64,000 nucleotides of DNA from Naganishia liquefaciens (taxonomy: Eukaryota; Basidiomycota; Tremellomycetes; Filobasidiales; Filobasidiaceae). Location: contig BLZA01000002.1 in the NCBI GenBank assembly GCA_013423385.1, positions 186,001-250,000 of the forward strand, read 5' to 3'. Position numbers and translations under genes: made by a program. Under the pieces are notes generated by a model. The model was not told the origin of the DNA and made no database searches. It saw only the letters and a list, made by a program, of their open reading frames with translations. Numbering within the stretch: the stretch's first letter is position 1; each line of letters begins with the position of its first letter. Positions 34,807 to 46,500 of this stretch are shown one piece after another.

Positions 34807-36955
34807 CTATCGCTGGTCGCCCTGTGCCTGGCCTCCATAGTATGCGCCCCACTGATTCCCGGCTTGCTGATAGTACGCTGCTGCCGCAGCTGGATCATGC
34901 ACTCCCCATCCCGCCTGTGCCGCCGCTGATACATCTGGTGTTGCTGCAGGCTGTCCCGCCACTCCTGAGCCGGCCGCGTTGTAGTCATATCCTGGGTAGT
35001 ATTGCCCATAGTTTTGCGGCATGCCGTACATTGGCTGTGCCTGGCGCCAAGTCAGCAATGTCTTTGCACGATTCGGACGTACTTACCATCGGGTTGTAAC
35101 CCATCATACCCATACCCATTCCGCCAGGCTGCTGCATTCCGCCCACCGGCGATACGACACCCATCGGAGATGCGCCTGGTGCAGCCGCGCCAGCACCTTC
35201 CCGGTCTTTGCCCCATGAACACTTGATTGGTCGCCCGTGTACTTGATAGTTTTGCAAGTTACAAATGGCCTGCGCTGCATGTTCGTGTGTGTCGAGCTTG
35301 ACAAAGGCAAAACCCCGGTCTGCTTGCATCCGAATTTCCACAATGTAGCCGTAGCCCTGTAATGGGGGGTCAGCAGAGCCCAACCTGCGAGGGAATGCGG
35401 ACTTGCCTGGAATAATGGAATCAAGTCCTGCTGTGTCGAATACGGGATCAGATTGCCAACGTAGACTGTTGTATTGAACGCCGGCGTCTGCGCAGCAATT
35501 GTCTCATAGTCGTTTGCCGGTGCAAATCCGCCTGCCATCGGTGGCGGCATTCCGGCGTTAAAGCCAACGAATCCCATCGGTGCGCTGGTTCCAACAGCGG
35601 TCGGACCCATGCTGACTCCTCCGCTCATGCCTGCTGAAGTGCTACCACCACCGAATCCTCCGGGTCCGCCGCGCCCGCCCGTCTGAGTCTTTTGATTTGC
35701 CCAATTGACCCGAATCGCACGCGATCCCAGCCATTCACCGTTCATCGTTGCGATTGCCTGCTCAGCGTCGGCCTTGTCTCTGAGGAGGCGTCAAGCATTG
35801 AAACGAGCCAACAGCCGGTTTGTACTCACCTAAACGCCAAGAATCCATAACCCCTCGATTTCCCCGAATTCATATCCCACATCACCCGCGCCTCGCTCAG
35901 CGTCCCGAATGCTCCAAACGCCTTGCCAAGCGCCTCATCATTCACCTCGGGCGACAAATCCCCAACGAACACATGGAAGTGATTTTGCGTATCCTCCCTC
36001 GGCGCGCCCGGCATGCCTCCCACGCCCGTCCCCGTGTTCTGGTATGCCCAATTCACGCGGATCTCGGTGTCGAATATCTTCCGGCCGTTGAGCGTGTTCA
36101 ACGCTTGCTCGGCCGAGCGCATGTCGTTGTACTCGACGAAACCAAAGTTAAGGCCGCCGTGCGTGTAGTTGCGGTCCGGAATGATCTTGGCGTTGGCGAC
36201 GGGACCGGCGACGGCGAAGATGTCGGCCAGAACTGGGGGCGTAGCATTAGCACTGTGTGGCGGCATCTGAGAGCAGACAAGAACAGCCTAGCGAGTCCGA
36301 GAGAGCACGATATAGCGGAGACGAAGCATTCTTTGAGAAATGGCTGGATAGACGCAATAGATTCCAGCTCCACTGTTTCAGCTCTGCTGCCAGCCCGCAT
36401 GACAGCTGAAAGGCAGCTTGACGTTATGTATCGCTGCGGCTTTACCAGAAGTCGAGAAGCCTGGCACCGAGAAAGCGGAAAGAATCGCAGGTCTCGCGAC
36501 CCCTTTGTGTCGAGAATGTCATTTGCTGCTTGTGGTCCGCCGTCAACCGACTCTCTAACGCGAGGTTGGAGCTTTCAGCCCGAGGTGACAGATCGCCTGC
36601 TCTCGATTGACACCTTCTCATGCAGCTTGCAACACGAACGACAGCTTATGCTTCCGTCTCATCACGCATTCCAGCCAACATCCGCTGCATGTCCTGAAGC
36701 CCTTTCCAAGTCGTACTCACTCTGTTCATTCACCCGTGGACTCAGATTCCCCACATAAAGATGCGCTCGCTTCTGCTGCTCCGCCATTGTGCCTTGTCCT
36801 CCCTGTTGCGACGACGATGTCGTCGTCGTCGTCGTTGAAGACTGTCCCCCTCCACTGCTGCTCATGATTGCGAATCCGTTGATCTGCGGTGCGGCGGAGA
36901 TGGTGGCGCCGGCGGAGGAGCTGTCAGTGGATTGTCCGTTCGATGGCGGCGGCAT
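34807..36955 (-). CDS. PUB1: TIA1/Pub1-type RNA-binding protein with three RRMs
   Basis: Five exons (36955-36721, 36232-35830, 35779-35407, 35356-35087, 35040-34807) give 504 residues. RRM1 has HLYVGNLSPRVNEQILADIF and LNFGFVEYND; RRM2 has FHVFVGDLSPEVNDEAL and KSRGYGFLAF; RRM3 has TTVYVGNLIPYSTQQDLIPL and RGFAFVKLDTHEHA. The C-terminus is rich in Gly, Met, Tyr and Gln (YGMPQNYGQYYPGYDYN), a low-complexity tail typical of stress-granule proteins. Family members bind U-rich mRNA, shuttle between nucleus and cytoplasm and influence splicing and mRNA stability. The first intron is 488 nt, longer than the rest. The third intron (35357-35406) starts GCAAGT, a GC donor. The start codon is 260 bases from divergent uL13m. 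Confidence 0.93.
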
Positions 36956-37214
36956 GGCTGTGTAGTGTGTGTATGATGGACGTTGTGATGTGCGACGAGA
37001 TGCGCAGGTGGCAGTGACGAAGACGAGGACGGTGGAACGAACGAACGCTGCCTGAATTCATCACGCGCCGCGCCAGAGTTGGCGCATCCGGCGGCCGAGA
37101 GGAAAACGCACAGGGCGATCGACGGCCAGGGTTGTTTCAGGTCGTCGACTTCAAGTGATTGTTCGCGTTGGTTGACCAGTGCTATGAACCATATATTCTA
37201 TCCATCAACTCATC

Positions 37215-38433
37215 ATGGCTTCATCACGCGGAAAGGTACACTACAACCCTGACTTCAGTGTCCTACCAGCTGAATCTCTATCCCCCAGACCGCTCTCGGA
37301 TTCGCAAGAATATGGCACGCCGTCTCCGCCAAAGACCGCACACTCGGCCAACTCGCCTCTCGTATCGCATGGGTTCTGCAGGGTAAACACAAGCCATTCT
37401 ATGATCCCGCTGGTAAGCTTCGTGGCGTTCCTATAATTCACCTTGGCTGACCATCCCGGTCATAGTGGACACCGGAGATTACGTGACTGTAACCAACGCG
37501 CTGGACGTCCACTTGTCGGGGAAGAAGAGCACGGACAAGGTTTACGTTTCGCATTCTGGTTTCATGGGTGGACTCAAGGAGGTTCCGATCGGGAGGATGA
37601 GGGAGAGGAGGCCAGAGGAGGTGAGTTTCTCGAGGCGCGATTTCTCGATTGGCTTCGGCTTTGGAAGCTCGCCGCACAGCAGACGACAACCTCCTGCAAA
37701 TGCTGGTGGTATTGCTGCACTGGGTTTGAGATGAACAATTTATTCTGCTGGAGCGTCAAGTAGTGAGCTTGGGCTGTTCCGCGGAAAGCGGTCAGTACAA
37801 TGGCAATGTCGAGTCTGTCTTCGCGCAGCGGACGGTCCGCAGAAGTGCTGCTTCACCCATAACGAGGAGGATGAGACATGGCGTTGGTGACGATTCCGAG
37901 AGGAGATTTCATACCATGGCTTCAACCGCGGCATGGACAGGTTCAGAGTCCGCACGTCCTCAACAGCGCGACGGATTGCAGCAAGTCGGTCGAAGACTGC
38001 CAAATCGAAAGAAAGGCATTCCAGAGCGAGCGCAACGCAACGTTTGCTATTGCGCCGTGTGGAGAAGGGGACAATAGCAGTCTGCGCCGTTCGGTTAGGC
38101 TATGCCAGGCGCATCTGCGCCCGAAGTCGCAGTTCAATTGATGGTCCGGCAAGGCCTGGATATTACCTTTCTCTGCCGATCCGTTCATAAATGCAGAATA
38201 CCCGAGTCGTTCCCCTCGCTGTTGACTCAGTATCTGTCTATAACCCACTAACACGCCTCCTCGCACAGATCATCCGCAAAGCCGTCTCCTCCATGCTGCC
38301 CAAAAACACATTCCGTCAGCGTAGACTCGAGCGACTCAAGATTTTCGCCGGAGAGGAGAATCCGTATGCAGAAAACGTTGTAAAGGTGTTTCGCGGGGAA
38401 ACACCGGCGAGGGATGTTGCCGAGCGGGTGTAG
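37215..38433 (+). CDS. MRPL23: Mitochondrial ribosomal protein uL13m (MRPL23 type)
   Basis: Four exons (37215-37235, 37289-37412, 37466-37620, 38269-38433) give 154 residues. After MASSRGK the sequence follows the L13 family: [58 protein letters not shown], and in the last exon [20 protein letters not shown] with IFAGEENPY. The GLKE and MLPKN motifs and the extended C-terminus point to the mitochondrial form, a large-subunit protein of the mitoribosome. Exon 1 is only 21 nt. The third intron is 648 nt, more than ten times the usual size here. The reading frame closes precisely across it. Confidence 0.92.
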
Positions 38434-39542
38434 GGATGTCGTACGAGATATGATATGTAGCTTTCTACTTTCGTACCCATTGCAGCATGGCGTAGCATGT
38501 ATTCAACCTCGTCGCAGTGCAATCGCTGTCGTGATGGTCCCTCCGCCAAATTCCGACATGATGCAATCGCAAGGGGTATTAATCCGCAAATGATACGAGC
38601 GCAGTCGATGCTCGGATTTTGTGCAAATTCGACGTCGAAAGGAATGCTCAATCATCGCGCCCAGTAAAGTCTGGGGAGGCACAGGCGTCGTTTTCCGGCA
38701 TCAGCTCACCTGCACGCCTGATCGAGGCGTTGAGCCTTCTCGTGACAGTATGTATATTGGCGGCCCATCAACGTCTCATAACTTGGCGTTCAAATCGTCA
38801 ATCAACGCGATCGCTTCTTGCAACCATGCATGGCTTTCTGGGCGCCTTGCGGGAATCGCATGTGTTGTACCGGGACCGCTACCCGAACCTGATAACGCCC
38901 GAGAATCAGGTCAGAGTCGCTAGAGAAAGGGACACGTCGAACATGTACGATTGCCTTACTTTGAGGTCATTTGATATTGCTAGCGTTACGAGACGGTACA
39001 GACTCAGAAAGGTGGCTTCAACAACCTTTGCCATTCGGCTGTTCAGCTGGCTATCAGCTTACCGGCTAGCTTGCCCACCACAGCCAACAACGGCAACACC
39101 AAGATCGATATAAAATGTACTTCTGTAGAGCTGTATGTAGCTATCAAAATTCGGCTGGCTGTTCAGCCTATACTCTTTCAGTGCACTCACCCTTAGTGCC
39201 AGCCATGACGCACAGACGTGGGAACGGAAATTCCCGCGGCACGAGATCGCGTCACATTGAGGATTCGCGCCTCCACCTTTCAACGGGGTACAACCCAGGG
39301 CACGATCCGATTCAGCGCTCCGACGAGATCATGGCGATGTCCGAGCCGGATGATCGATGAATGGTTGGGTCAATATCTATTCGAGATCGCCTTGTGCCGG
39401 GCCCATGACGATGGCATGCGACGCCAGCGAGTTGTCCATGCACAAGGACTTCCTAAGATGCGATTTCGATCTTCATATAGCAGGAATGTGAGCACTCTTG
39501 GGGGGACCTCGGCACTGCAGACTGCTCATTCCCCCTGTCACC
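38434..39542. other. Intergenic region
   Basis: About 1.1 kb. Near 39040-39170 two related GC- and AGCT-rich strings (GGCTGTTCAGCTGGC and GGCTGGCTGTTCAGCC) lie about 100 bases apart and could be the remains of a small repeat. No gene. Confidence 0.4.
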
Positions 39543-40658
39543 ATGAAAGTCGCTATCGCCCAGATCACCAGCATTCCCAATCCTGAAAGGAACCTTCGGC
39601 TGTGTCAACGCATCATTCAGAAGTCAGTAGCGAAGGGAGCCGAATTGGTCGTATTTCCCGAGAGTAGCGATTGCATTTTCGGTCCAGGATGTAAGGGCGA
39701 GGAAGAGAGAAAGAATCCGAAGCGGATTCTGGCGTTTGTCGATGGCATCAAGGCTGCGGCAAAGGAGAATCAGGTGTGGGTAATCTTTGGAACGCATTTC
39801 CCGGTACGTGGTCATGATTCGGCAAGGTGACTTGGAGCTGATTTTTCTCAGTGCGAGAAAGACGACGAGATGTGGCGAAACAGCTGTTTTACATTCAATC
39901 CATCGGGAGAACTTGTCCATCGATACGACAAGCTCCATCCATGCGAAGCCAAGCTCCCAGATATGGACGTCTCGGAATCCAAGACCTGTCTTCCCGGCGA
40001 GGGCGACCAGACGGGATTGGAACTGCTCGAAATCACGGCGCGCGATGGTGAGACCTGGAAATTTGGCGTCACCATCTGCTACGACATTCGTTATCCGCAA
40101 CTATTCACGTATCTCCGCGGCAAAGGCGCCGAGGCGTTCATCATCTCGACGGCATGGTTCCCGACTACACGGCGGCACTGGGATCCCCTTATGACAACGC
40201 GGGCGATCGATTACCAGGCTTATGTGATTGCGCCGGCACAGGTGGGAAGTCATCACGAGGAGCGGGAGAGTCTGGGTGCATCAGCGGTAGTGGACCCGTG
40301 GGGGGATAAGATTGTGCGGTTACCGAGTATCGCGGATCGAAAAGATGGACAGAAGAAGACAAGTGGCGAGATCAAGATGAATGGCACGAACGGATTGTCA
40401 CCCAACGGTGCTGTCGAGAAGTCAAAGACATCATATGCCCACAACGGCGACGGGGTGACCAATCACGCTCCCGCAGGCGACATTGAGGTAGGCGGCGATG
40501 GAGATTGGGAGGATCTCGGCGATGACGAGGACGGTGGGCCTGGTGTGGCGATCGGGTATGCGGTGCTGCGAAAGGACAAGGTCAAGGATCTGCGAGACAA
40601 GGTTCCGGTGTGGGACCACCTGAGACCGGAGGTATACGGCGAGCCATGTAACAAGTGA
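39543..40658 (+). CDS. Carbon-nitrogen hydrolase (Nit1/Nit2-type amidase) with acidic insert
   Basis: Two exons (39543-39803, 39852-40658) give 355 residues. The nitrilase catalytic triad is visible: Glu in ELVVFPESSDCIFG, Lys in HRYDKLHPCE and Cys in GVTICYDIRYPQLF. The N-terminus MKVAIAQITSIPNPERNL is standard. The closest known group is Nit1/Nit2 (deaminated glutathione amidase or omega-amidase), which repairs side products of transaminases, often in cytosol and mitochondria. An insert of about 80 residues near 245-325 (KKTSGEIKMNGTNG ... DWEDLGDDEDGGPG) interrupts the C-terminal part; it is polar, Gly/Asn/Asp-rich and absent from typical members. After it the normal end resumes (DLRDKVPVWDHLRPEVY). 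Confidence 0.9.
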
Positions 40659-41070
40659 ATATAGGTGATCATATGGATGTTTTGCGTGGTTATGCTATTG
40701 AACGAGTCGCTCTTGTAGCATGGCTCTCTTCTGTCGAGTTGGGATCCGGTTGACCGTTTAGCGGAATCAGCTAGGAGAGAAATGCTGTTCTGATGAGCGG
40801 AACAGCCGGAGGAAGGCTTAGGGTGTCGAGAGGCCTCCTCCATATCTGCCAAGCACGCGGAATCCAAGACAAGCGCATGATGTGGCATCTAGGCTCAGCT
40901 GCGGAAGCTGACTCGCATTTCGCCGCCAAGTGCCCCGCATTCCGAGTCGTTATCACAAGAATGCGTTCTTACATTGTGGCTGATTGTCCTGTGCCACGAA
41001 GGATCAGTATAATACCCATCAATGCCTGTACAGCCGCTATAATCACCCGCCACCTCTTGAACACTTCACC
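40659..41070. other. Intergenic region
   Basis: About 400 bases between two same-strand genes. I see no gene. Confidence 0.5.
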
Positions 41071-43336
41071 ATGTCGCTTTCGAGTTCCCCATCATTCAGC
41101 CCGACTAGCCCACGTAGGGAGTCCATCCGCGACAATGCAGCATTCCCGTCGCTCATGCCTATCGGCGAGACGCTTCCCTCTCCGCCACAATATGAGAGGC
41201 GCCTTCCACCAGGACAGCGCCGGCTCGGTGCAGAACCCATGGCAGGAACGTCTCGGATCGTCGGGTTCCAGCCCATCACACGCACGATATCGGCGCAAGC
41301 AGAAGGTTCGACTACCAGTTACAGCGTTCGCTCCGCCTTGACGTCTGCACGTCCTGCAGAGGTCAAGTCAGCCATGACCCTCAAGGAGTTGCACCCTCCA
41401 AAAGACGTCAATGATGACTTCAAATATTTGCATATGGGCGACCGCAAAATGAAGGTCGTCATCACGCGTGGTGTTGGAAAGCCAGTCGGTCAATTTGGGA
41501 AGGAGCGAAGGGGAAAGCCGAGGAGCGTTCTCGTCGACTCCGTTGGAGGCAGAGTCGAGGGATTTGTTGAAGTGGGCAAAGTCGACGCATGCGTGGGCCT
41601 TGATTTGACTGTGAGTGCCACGGAACGAAGTTGGGGTGTGCTGACCTCGTTCAGATCGAGGCAGAATCCCTTTGCACGCAATACTATAACGGACACCCCT
41701 CTCTTCTCAACGGTCGGCGTCTGCTCAAGCATCGTATCGAACTTTTCAGCGCAGACCCTGTGCCTGGCCCGAAAGGCAAAGGCAAAATGATACAATCGAC
41801 AATCCCCCACAACACGACTTTTGCCTTTGGCTTTGATTTCCCTCAGCACTGCGTACTAGGAGAAGCTACGGACGGGCCGATACAAGATGAAGAGGACGAC
41901 GAATGTCCGAAAGAGAAACATGTATCGGAGTCTTCCTCCTTGGGGGCGCGAGCAATGGACATGGCGCAGATGGCGCCGGGGAATGCCAGGCGGCCTAGCA
42001 TGCAAGAGAGAACCAGTACCGGTTGCGAGGATACTGGGCCGTCCGGTGGATTCTCGCCGTCATCCTGGAGAAGTCAGACAGAAAGCAAGTCACCGGGCGG
42101 CTTCAGTTTCGGGAAGATGTTCAAGCGTAACTCGTCGTCGACCGTGCCCCAGTCGAATTCTCTGGCGCAATCGCCGGAGCCAGAGGGACCAATACGTTTC
42201 TTGAGGAGGCTCAGCACGGGTCATTCAGTGGCACGAACGGTTCTGGACGAACAGTATGACTTGCCGCCATCGATGAATCTGTTGCTAGGTGATCTGCAAG
42301 CCGAAGTTTACTACAAGATTAAGTTTCGATTGAAACGAACGGGCTTGCATTTCAACGATTCGTGAGTCCATCGTTCACACAGCAGCACAATCTAAATGTT
42401 CCACAGCATTGTGGTGAATACCAACTACGAGCCCTTACATGCTGTACATCAGCTAGAGCGCTTTACGCAGAATCCGGACGCCACAGTCGATCCCGACCAT
42501 CCACAATGGCAGACGATTTCGTTTGACGGGGGACAAAAAGTCACGCACAAAGGCAAGCACAAGCAGGATATCGAGGAGCCAGGTGTTCATGCCGAGGTAT
42601 GTCTTTATTTGGCATTTCGAGCATGGCTGACACGCAACAGGTGACACTCCCTTTCCCGATTCTGCTCGAAGCTCCTCCTAACGGAAACAAGACCTCTCCA
42701 CTCCCGACCGTGGCTTTCCGCCTTCGCTTCCACTCCACAATGCCGCATCAGTTCCCCTTGCTTACGTTTGCATCACCGGAAACCTCGAATTGGCATATCC
42801 GATTCATTCGCTTGGCCACTATCAGGATCCATCACAAGGAGTTTGTGAGGACGCTGCCATTGCGAGCAGTGTGGACTAGTGATGCTGGAGATCAGCAAGA
42901 GCAACTGGAACGACAGATATCTCAATTGGTTGACCCAGAAGGCACGCATCGGGAACTCCACGACAATGAACATCTCGAAGCTACCCTCCCTGCGGTATCC
43001 GCCGTCTTACCCCCGACCTTTGACGACATGGACGAGGAAGCTGCTGCCGTCGCCACGCCGCCGCCTGGATTCGCAGAGTCCTATGATTCTCCGTCAGATC
43101 CCTTTGACCCATTTCCGCCTGCTCACCCAGCGCAAGACGGAGAAGAGAATATTTATATTCGTGGCAGGGCGTCGCTCTGTCGTAGCCAATTCAAACACAT
43201 CTTTGCGCCGACGAGGACGCCCGATGTCTTGCTGGAGTACTTTTTGGAGATCATGATTACGCCAAAGGGTGGATCTGTCAAGGAGACATTTGCACCGCTC
43301 AAGGTGCGTTGTCCCGTCATGTTTGAAAAAGTGTGA
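41071..43336 (+). CDS. Arrestin-like domain protein
   Basis: Four exons (41071-41610, 41655-42361, 42407-42596, 42641-43336) give 710 residues. The N-terminal 100 residues are disordered. The arrestin-N-like part includes SVLVDSVGGRVEGFVEV followed by LLKHRIELFSADPVPGP and TTFAFGFDFPQHCVLGE. A disordered Ser/Pro-rich insert separates this from PPSMNLLLGDLQAEVYYKIK. The C-terminal half has beta-rich segments (VTLPFPILLEAPPN, then VAFRLRFHSTMPHQFPLL) and ends DVLLEYFLEIMITPKGG. The order resembles fungal alpha-arrestin relatives, which link plasma-membrane cargo to ubiquitin ligases. I see no clear PPxY motif, so a Rsp5-adaptor role is unproven. Assignment rests on overall pattern. Confidence 0.7.
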
Positions 43337-43579
43337 ATGTAGACTTGTGAAGTAATTGAAGCAGTATGTATGAATGATAACGTCGGAATTTTGCCTGAGT
43401 CAAGCGGCAATAGTACAATAGAACAGTAATAGAACAAAACGCGAAACCTGTGCCGATAGGGGTATTTGTCTCGATCGCTTTTCAAAGGGATCTGCCTTGA
43501 CTGTTCATCAACGTTTAGTTCCACTTGTCGCCTCCTTTTTTCTCATCCAAAGACGCTGGCATAGCTACCAGCCGCAAAG

Positions 43580-46500
43580 ATGCATCACGCAGGACCCCAC
43601 AAGCAGCCGCCGAACGACTTCGGGCAAGCATACCAGGCAATTTTGGGTGAGTTGACTGTTCCTGCACAAGATCTCGCCACTCACTAGACTTCCAGGCCTG
43701 GTCCAAGATGCGAACCGTAACCTCGACGACCTAAGATTGGAAACGGACGCGAAAAGGCCAGACATCCTTCCCGGGATCCCTCAAGGGATCTTACCGATCC
43801 TCCGACGCATTGTTGATCAAAGCCAAGCTTTCAAGACTATTCTCCGTGCATCGGTCAAAGGCAAGGAGCCCAGTATTTCAACAGGTGGCCCTGAAAAGGG
43901 CGACGCTGCGGGAAAGAAGAGAAGGCGGGAGGGTATGTCGAACACGGAAAACGCGGTTGCGGGGCCGATGGAAAGACAGGCAATGAGGGACAACCTAGAT
44001 CAAGAAGGTGAGTTGATGCTCGTGTTTCGTTATAGATTCTGATCTTCTTCCAGGCACAAATCTCTGGAATCGCACACTGCCGATCAGCCGACTCATCAAG
44101 ACCGCCAAAGAAGCGCCAATCGATGTGAAAGATCGTTCGCGTATGCAATTGCGGCAGGAGGCGTTTGAGAACTGGGACAGGCTTTTTGCCCATTGCAAGT
44201 CGAGGCAACCCGCATCATTTGCGCGACTGACGGAGAGATCAGGCAGATATGCGGCTTATTCGTTGGTTCAGGTTTCGGGCGACGATCGCACAGACCCTAG
44301 AAGTAATTAGCTAAATAATGATTTCGCGCACGCTGGCGGTATCGCTGATACGCTTTTAGTGATTATGCGTAACCTCGAGCTGGCGACTAAGACGTCGGTG
44401 GCTCTTTATGGTGTGTCCCATATATCACGTACTACCAGACCTGTTAACCGCTTCCCAGCTGCACGAGATTCGCAAGGAGCTGGAGAGATCATGAGTATCG
44501 CAGCCGAGGTGAGATTCTTTCTGCATTCTTTTGCATGCTGACATCTTGCCATTCAGCTGGAAAATCTGCTCTCCAATATGCTGGTAGAAGGCTCACATGG
44601 GTTGTCCGATGACTCTCTGCAGGTGCAGGAAGCCCGCCGCAATGTTGTTGATTATTACATGGCGAGGTGCACGCTTGTATGTCCGGCAAGAGAGTCTTTG
44701 CCTCTTGCTGATTCTCTTCAGGAAGTGGACAGGGATAATGAGAACATGGCGGAGACTCTGATGAAGTCGGCAATAGGTACGAAACGTCCAAAAAGGCTGG
44801 CGCTTGGCTGACAAGCTCGTCAGATCATTGCACGGCCTCTGCTATCGCCACTCGAAGTGTAAGTCACTAAGACAGACACTGACCAGAACTAATGCAACTC
44901 AGATTCAAGCAGTCATTCGGAAATGTGCCGAAATAGGACACAGCCTCTTGTCGCGCATAACGAACGATAAAAGCATCACCGAAGCCGACAGCAATAACGC
45001 TTTACACGCAGGGCGCTGGCTGAGCAAGGGGCTGCAAATGCTGGATTCGAAAGAAGGCACTGCAGAAATTGCACAATGCATATCGCAGTTCAAAGTACGT
45101 AGATGTACGGAGTCGGATCCTCCGCTGACTTTGTTTCGAAGTTGCCGCTGTTGGAAAATTTAGGTATGCTCCTTTCACCTGTGCGACCACCTCAAATCCT
45201 GAGTATTCGATAGCCAGAGCGTCTATCTTATCAGCCGACAAAGACGACCAAGCGTTGGATCGAGCGCAGACCATCACCGACGACCTGCTAAAAAGTACCG
45301 ATTTATCGGTAAGCAAGACTGTCAATGACCGCATTCCATTACCCCTAACGCCTTATCGCAGAGACATCGGAGCCAGGTTCAATCTTTCCTGGTCATCAAT
45401 CTCGATATCCTGCGTCGCCGGAAAAGCAGCAGTCAAGACGTCTCCAAGAGTCAGTCCACGAAGCCTTCAACCCCAGTCTCTGACGGTCCCGCAGTCCTGG
45501 AAAGGATCATCGACTTGGTGGACTGGCAGAACGAGGAAAATGTCACAAGGCAAGCAATTTGATCGTACAATCACTAGCTGCTGATCGAGAGCCAGAACTC
45601 TGGCAGAAATCGCTGACTCGTCGATGGCGCCGTAAGTCGAGCCATTTCTGCAAAGACACTGTAACCGAGCGACTTTCCCCTAGAAAAGAAGCAACTGCCA
45701 ACTACGCATATCTTCTGCGTGCTGCATCCAAAGACGCCGGCGATGGTCGAAACACTTTTGCCCCTCGAATCCTGTTGGCCTTCGTTATTCACCTGCAGAA
45801 GCAGGAAGATCCATTTCCCTCTGCTCAGGAATTGCACAAAGTGCTCGATAGTAAGCGTTCCCAAGGCCAGCAAATCGTAACCTAAGTTTTCAAAGCCCTC
45901 GCCGCCGTGGATGAATTTCGCCTGGAGCCGTCTCAAGCCATCGCTATCGGAACTGTAAGCAGTAAGGATCCAGCACGGGCGGACCTGACATCTTATAGAT
46001 CATCTGGAAAGCGGCAGATAGGCTATCGCAGACAGCAGGAGCCAAATCTTTCGCAGCTCAATGGTGTGAGTTCGTTCATAGTGTTGTCGCACAACGCTGA
46101 ACGATTAACAGTCCTCGCCGGAGCACATCCGGTGTTCAACCGGGCCACTGGACCTAGGTCGAGCGATAAGTGGCGAAGGTGAGTTCTGTCAATCTGTGTC
46201 GGTCCATGCCTGAGCATCATTTACCAGGCGAGCCGTCTTGTGCTATCTCGCCATTAAAGATTATGCGAACGCAGAGGCACAACTTTGGTCGTGCGATCCG
46301 GCCGATGCAGATACTCTGTATCTACAGTTCGCGCTGTCAATAGCTACAGGCAAGTGGTCTTATTGAGCAGTGCTCGGAAATCGCTCTTCTGACTTTCTAG
46401 TTCCTAGATCAAGAGAATCAAGGTAAGCACAAGCTACTGGATTAAGCTCGGCGCTCAATGACAGTCCAAAGCCTGCGAATTCGCCAAAAAGCTCGGAAAG

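Noticed and set aside
36800-36840. GTC/GAC triplet repeat as a regulatory palindrome
   Set aside because: It lies in the coding sequence of the Pub1-like protein and encodes a Thr/Ser-rich low-complexity run.
33461-36955. Mating-type homeodomain (b/HD) locus
   Set aside because: Only one homeodomain gene is present, with no divergently transcribed partner; the neighbour is an RNA-binding protein.
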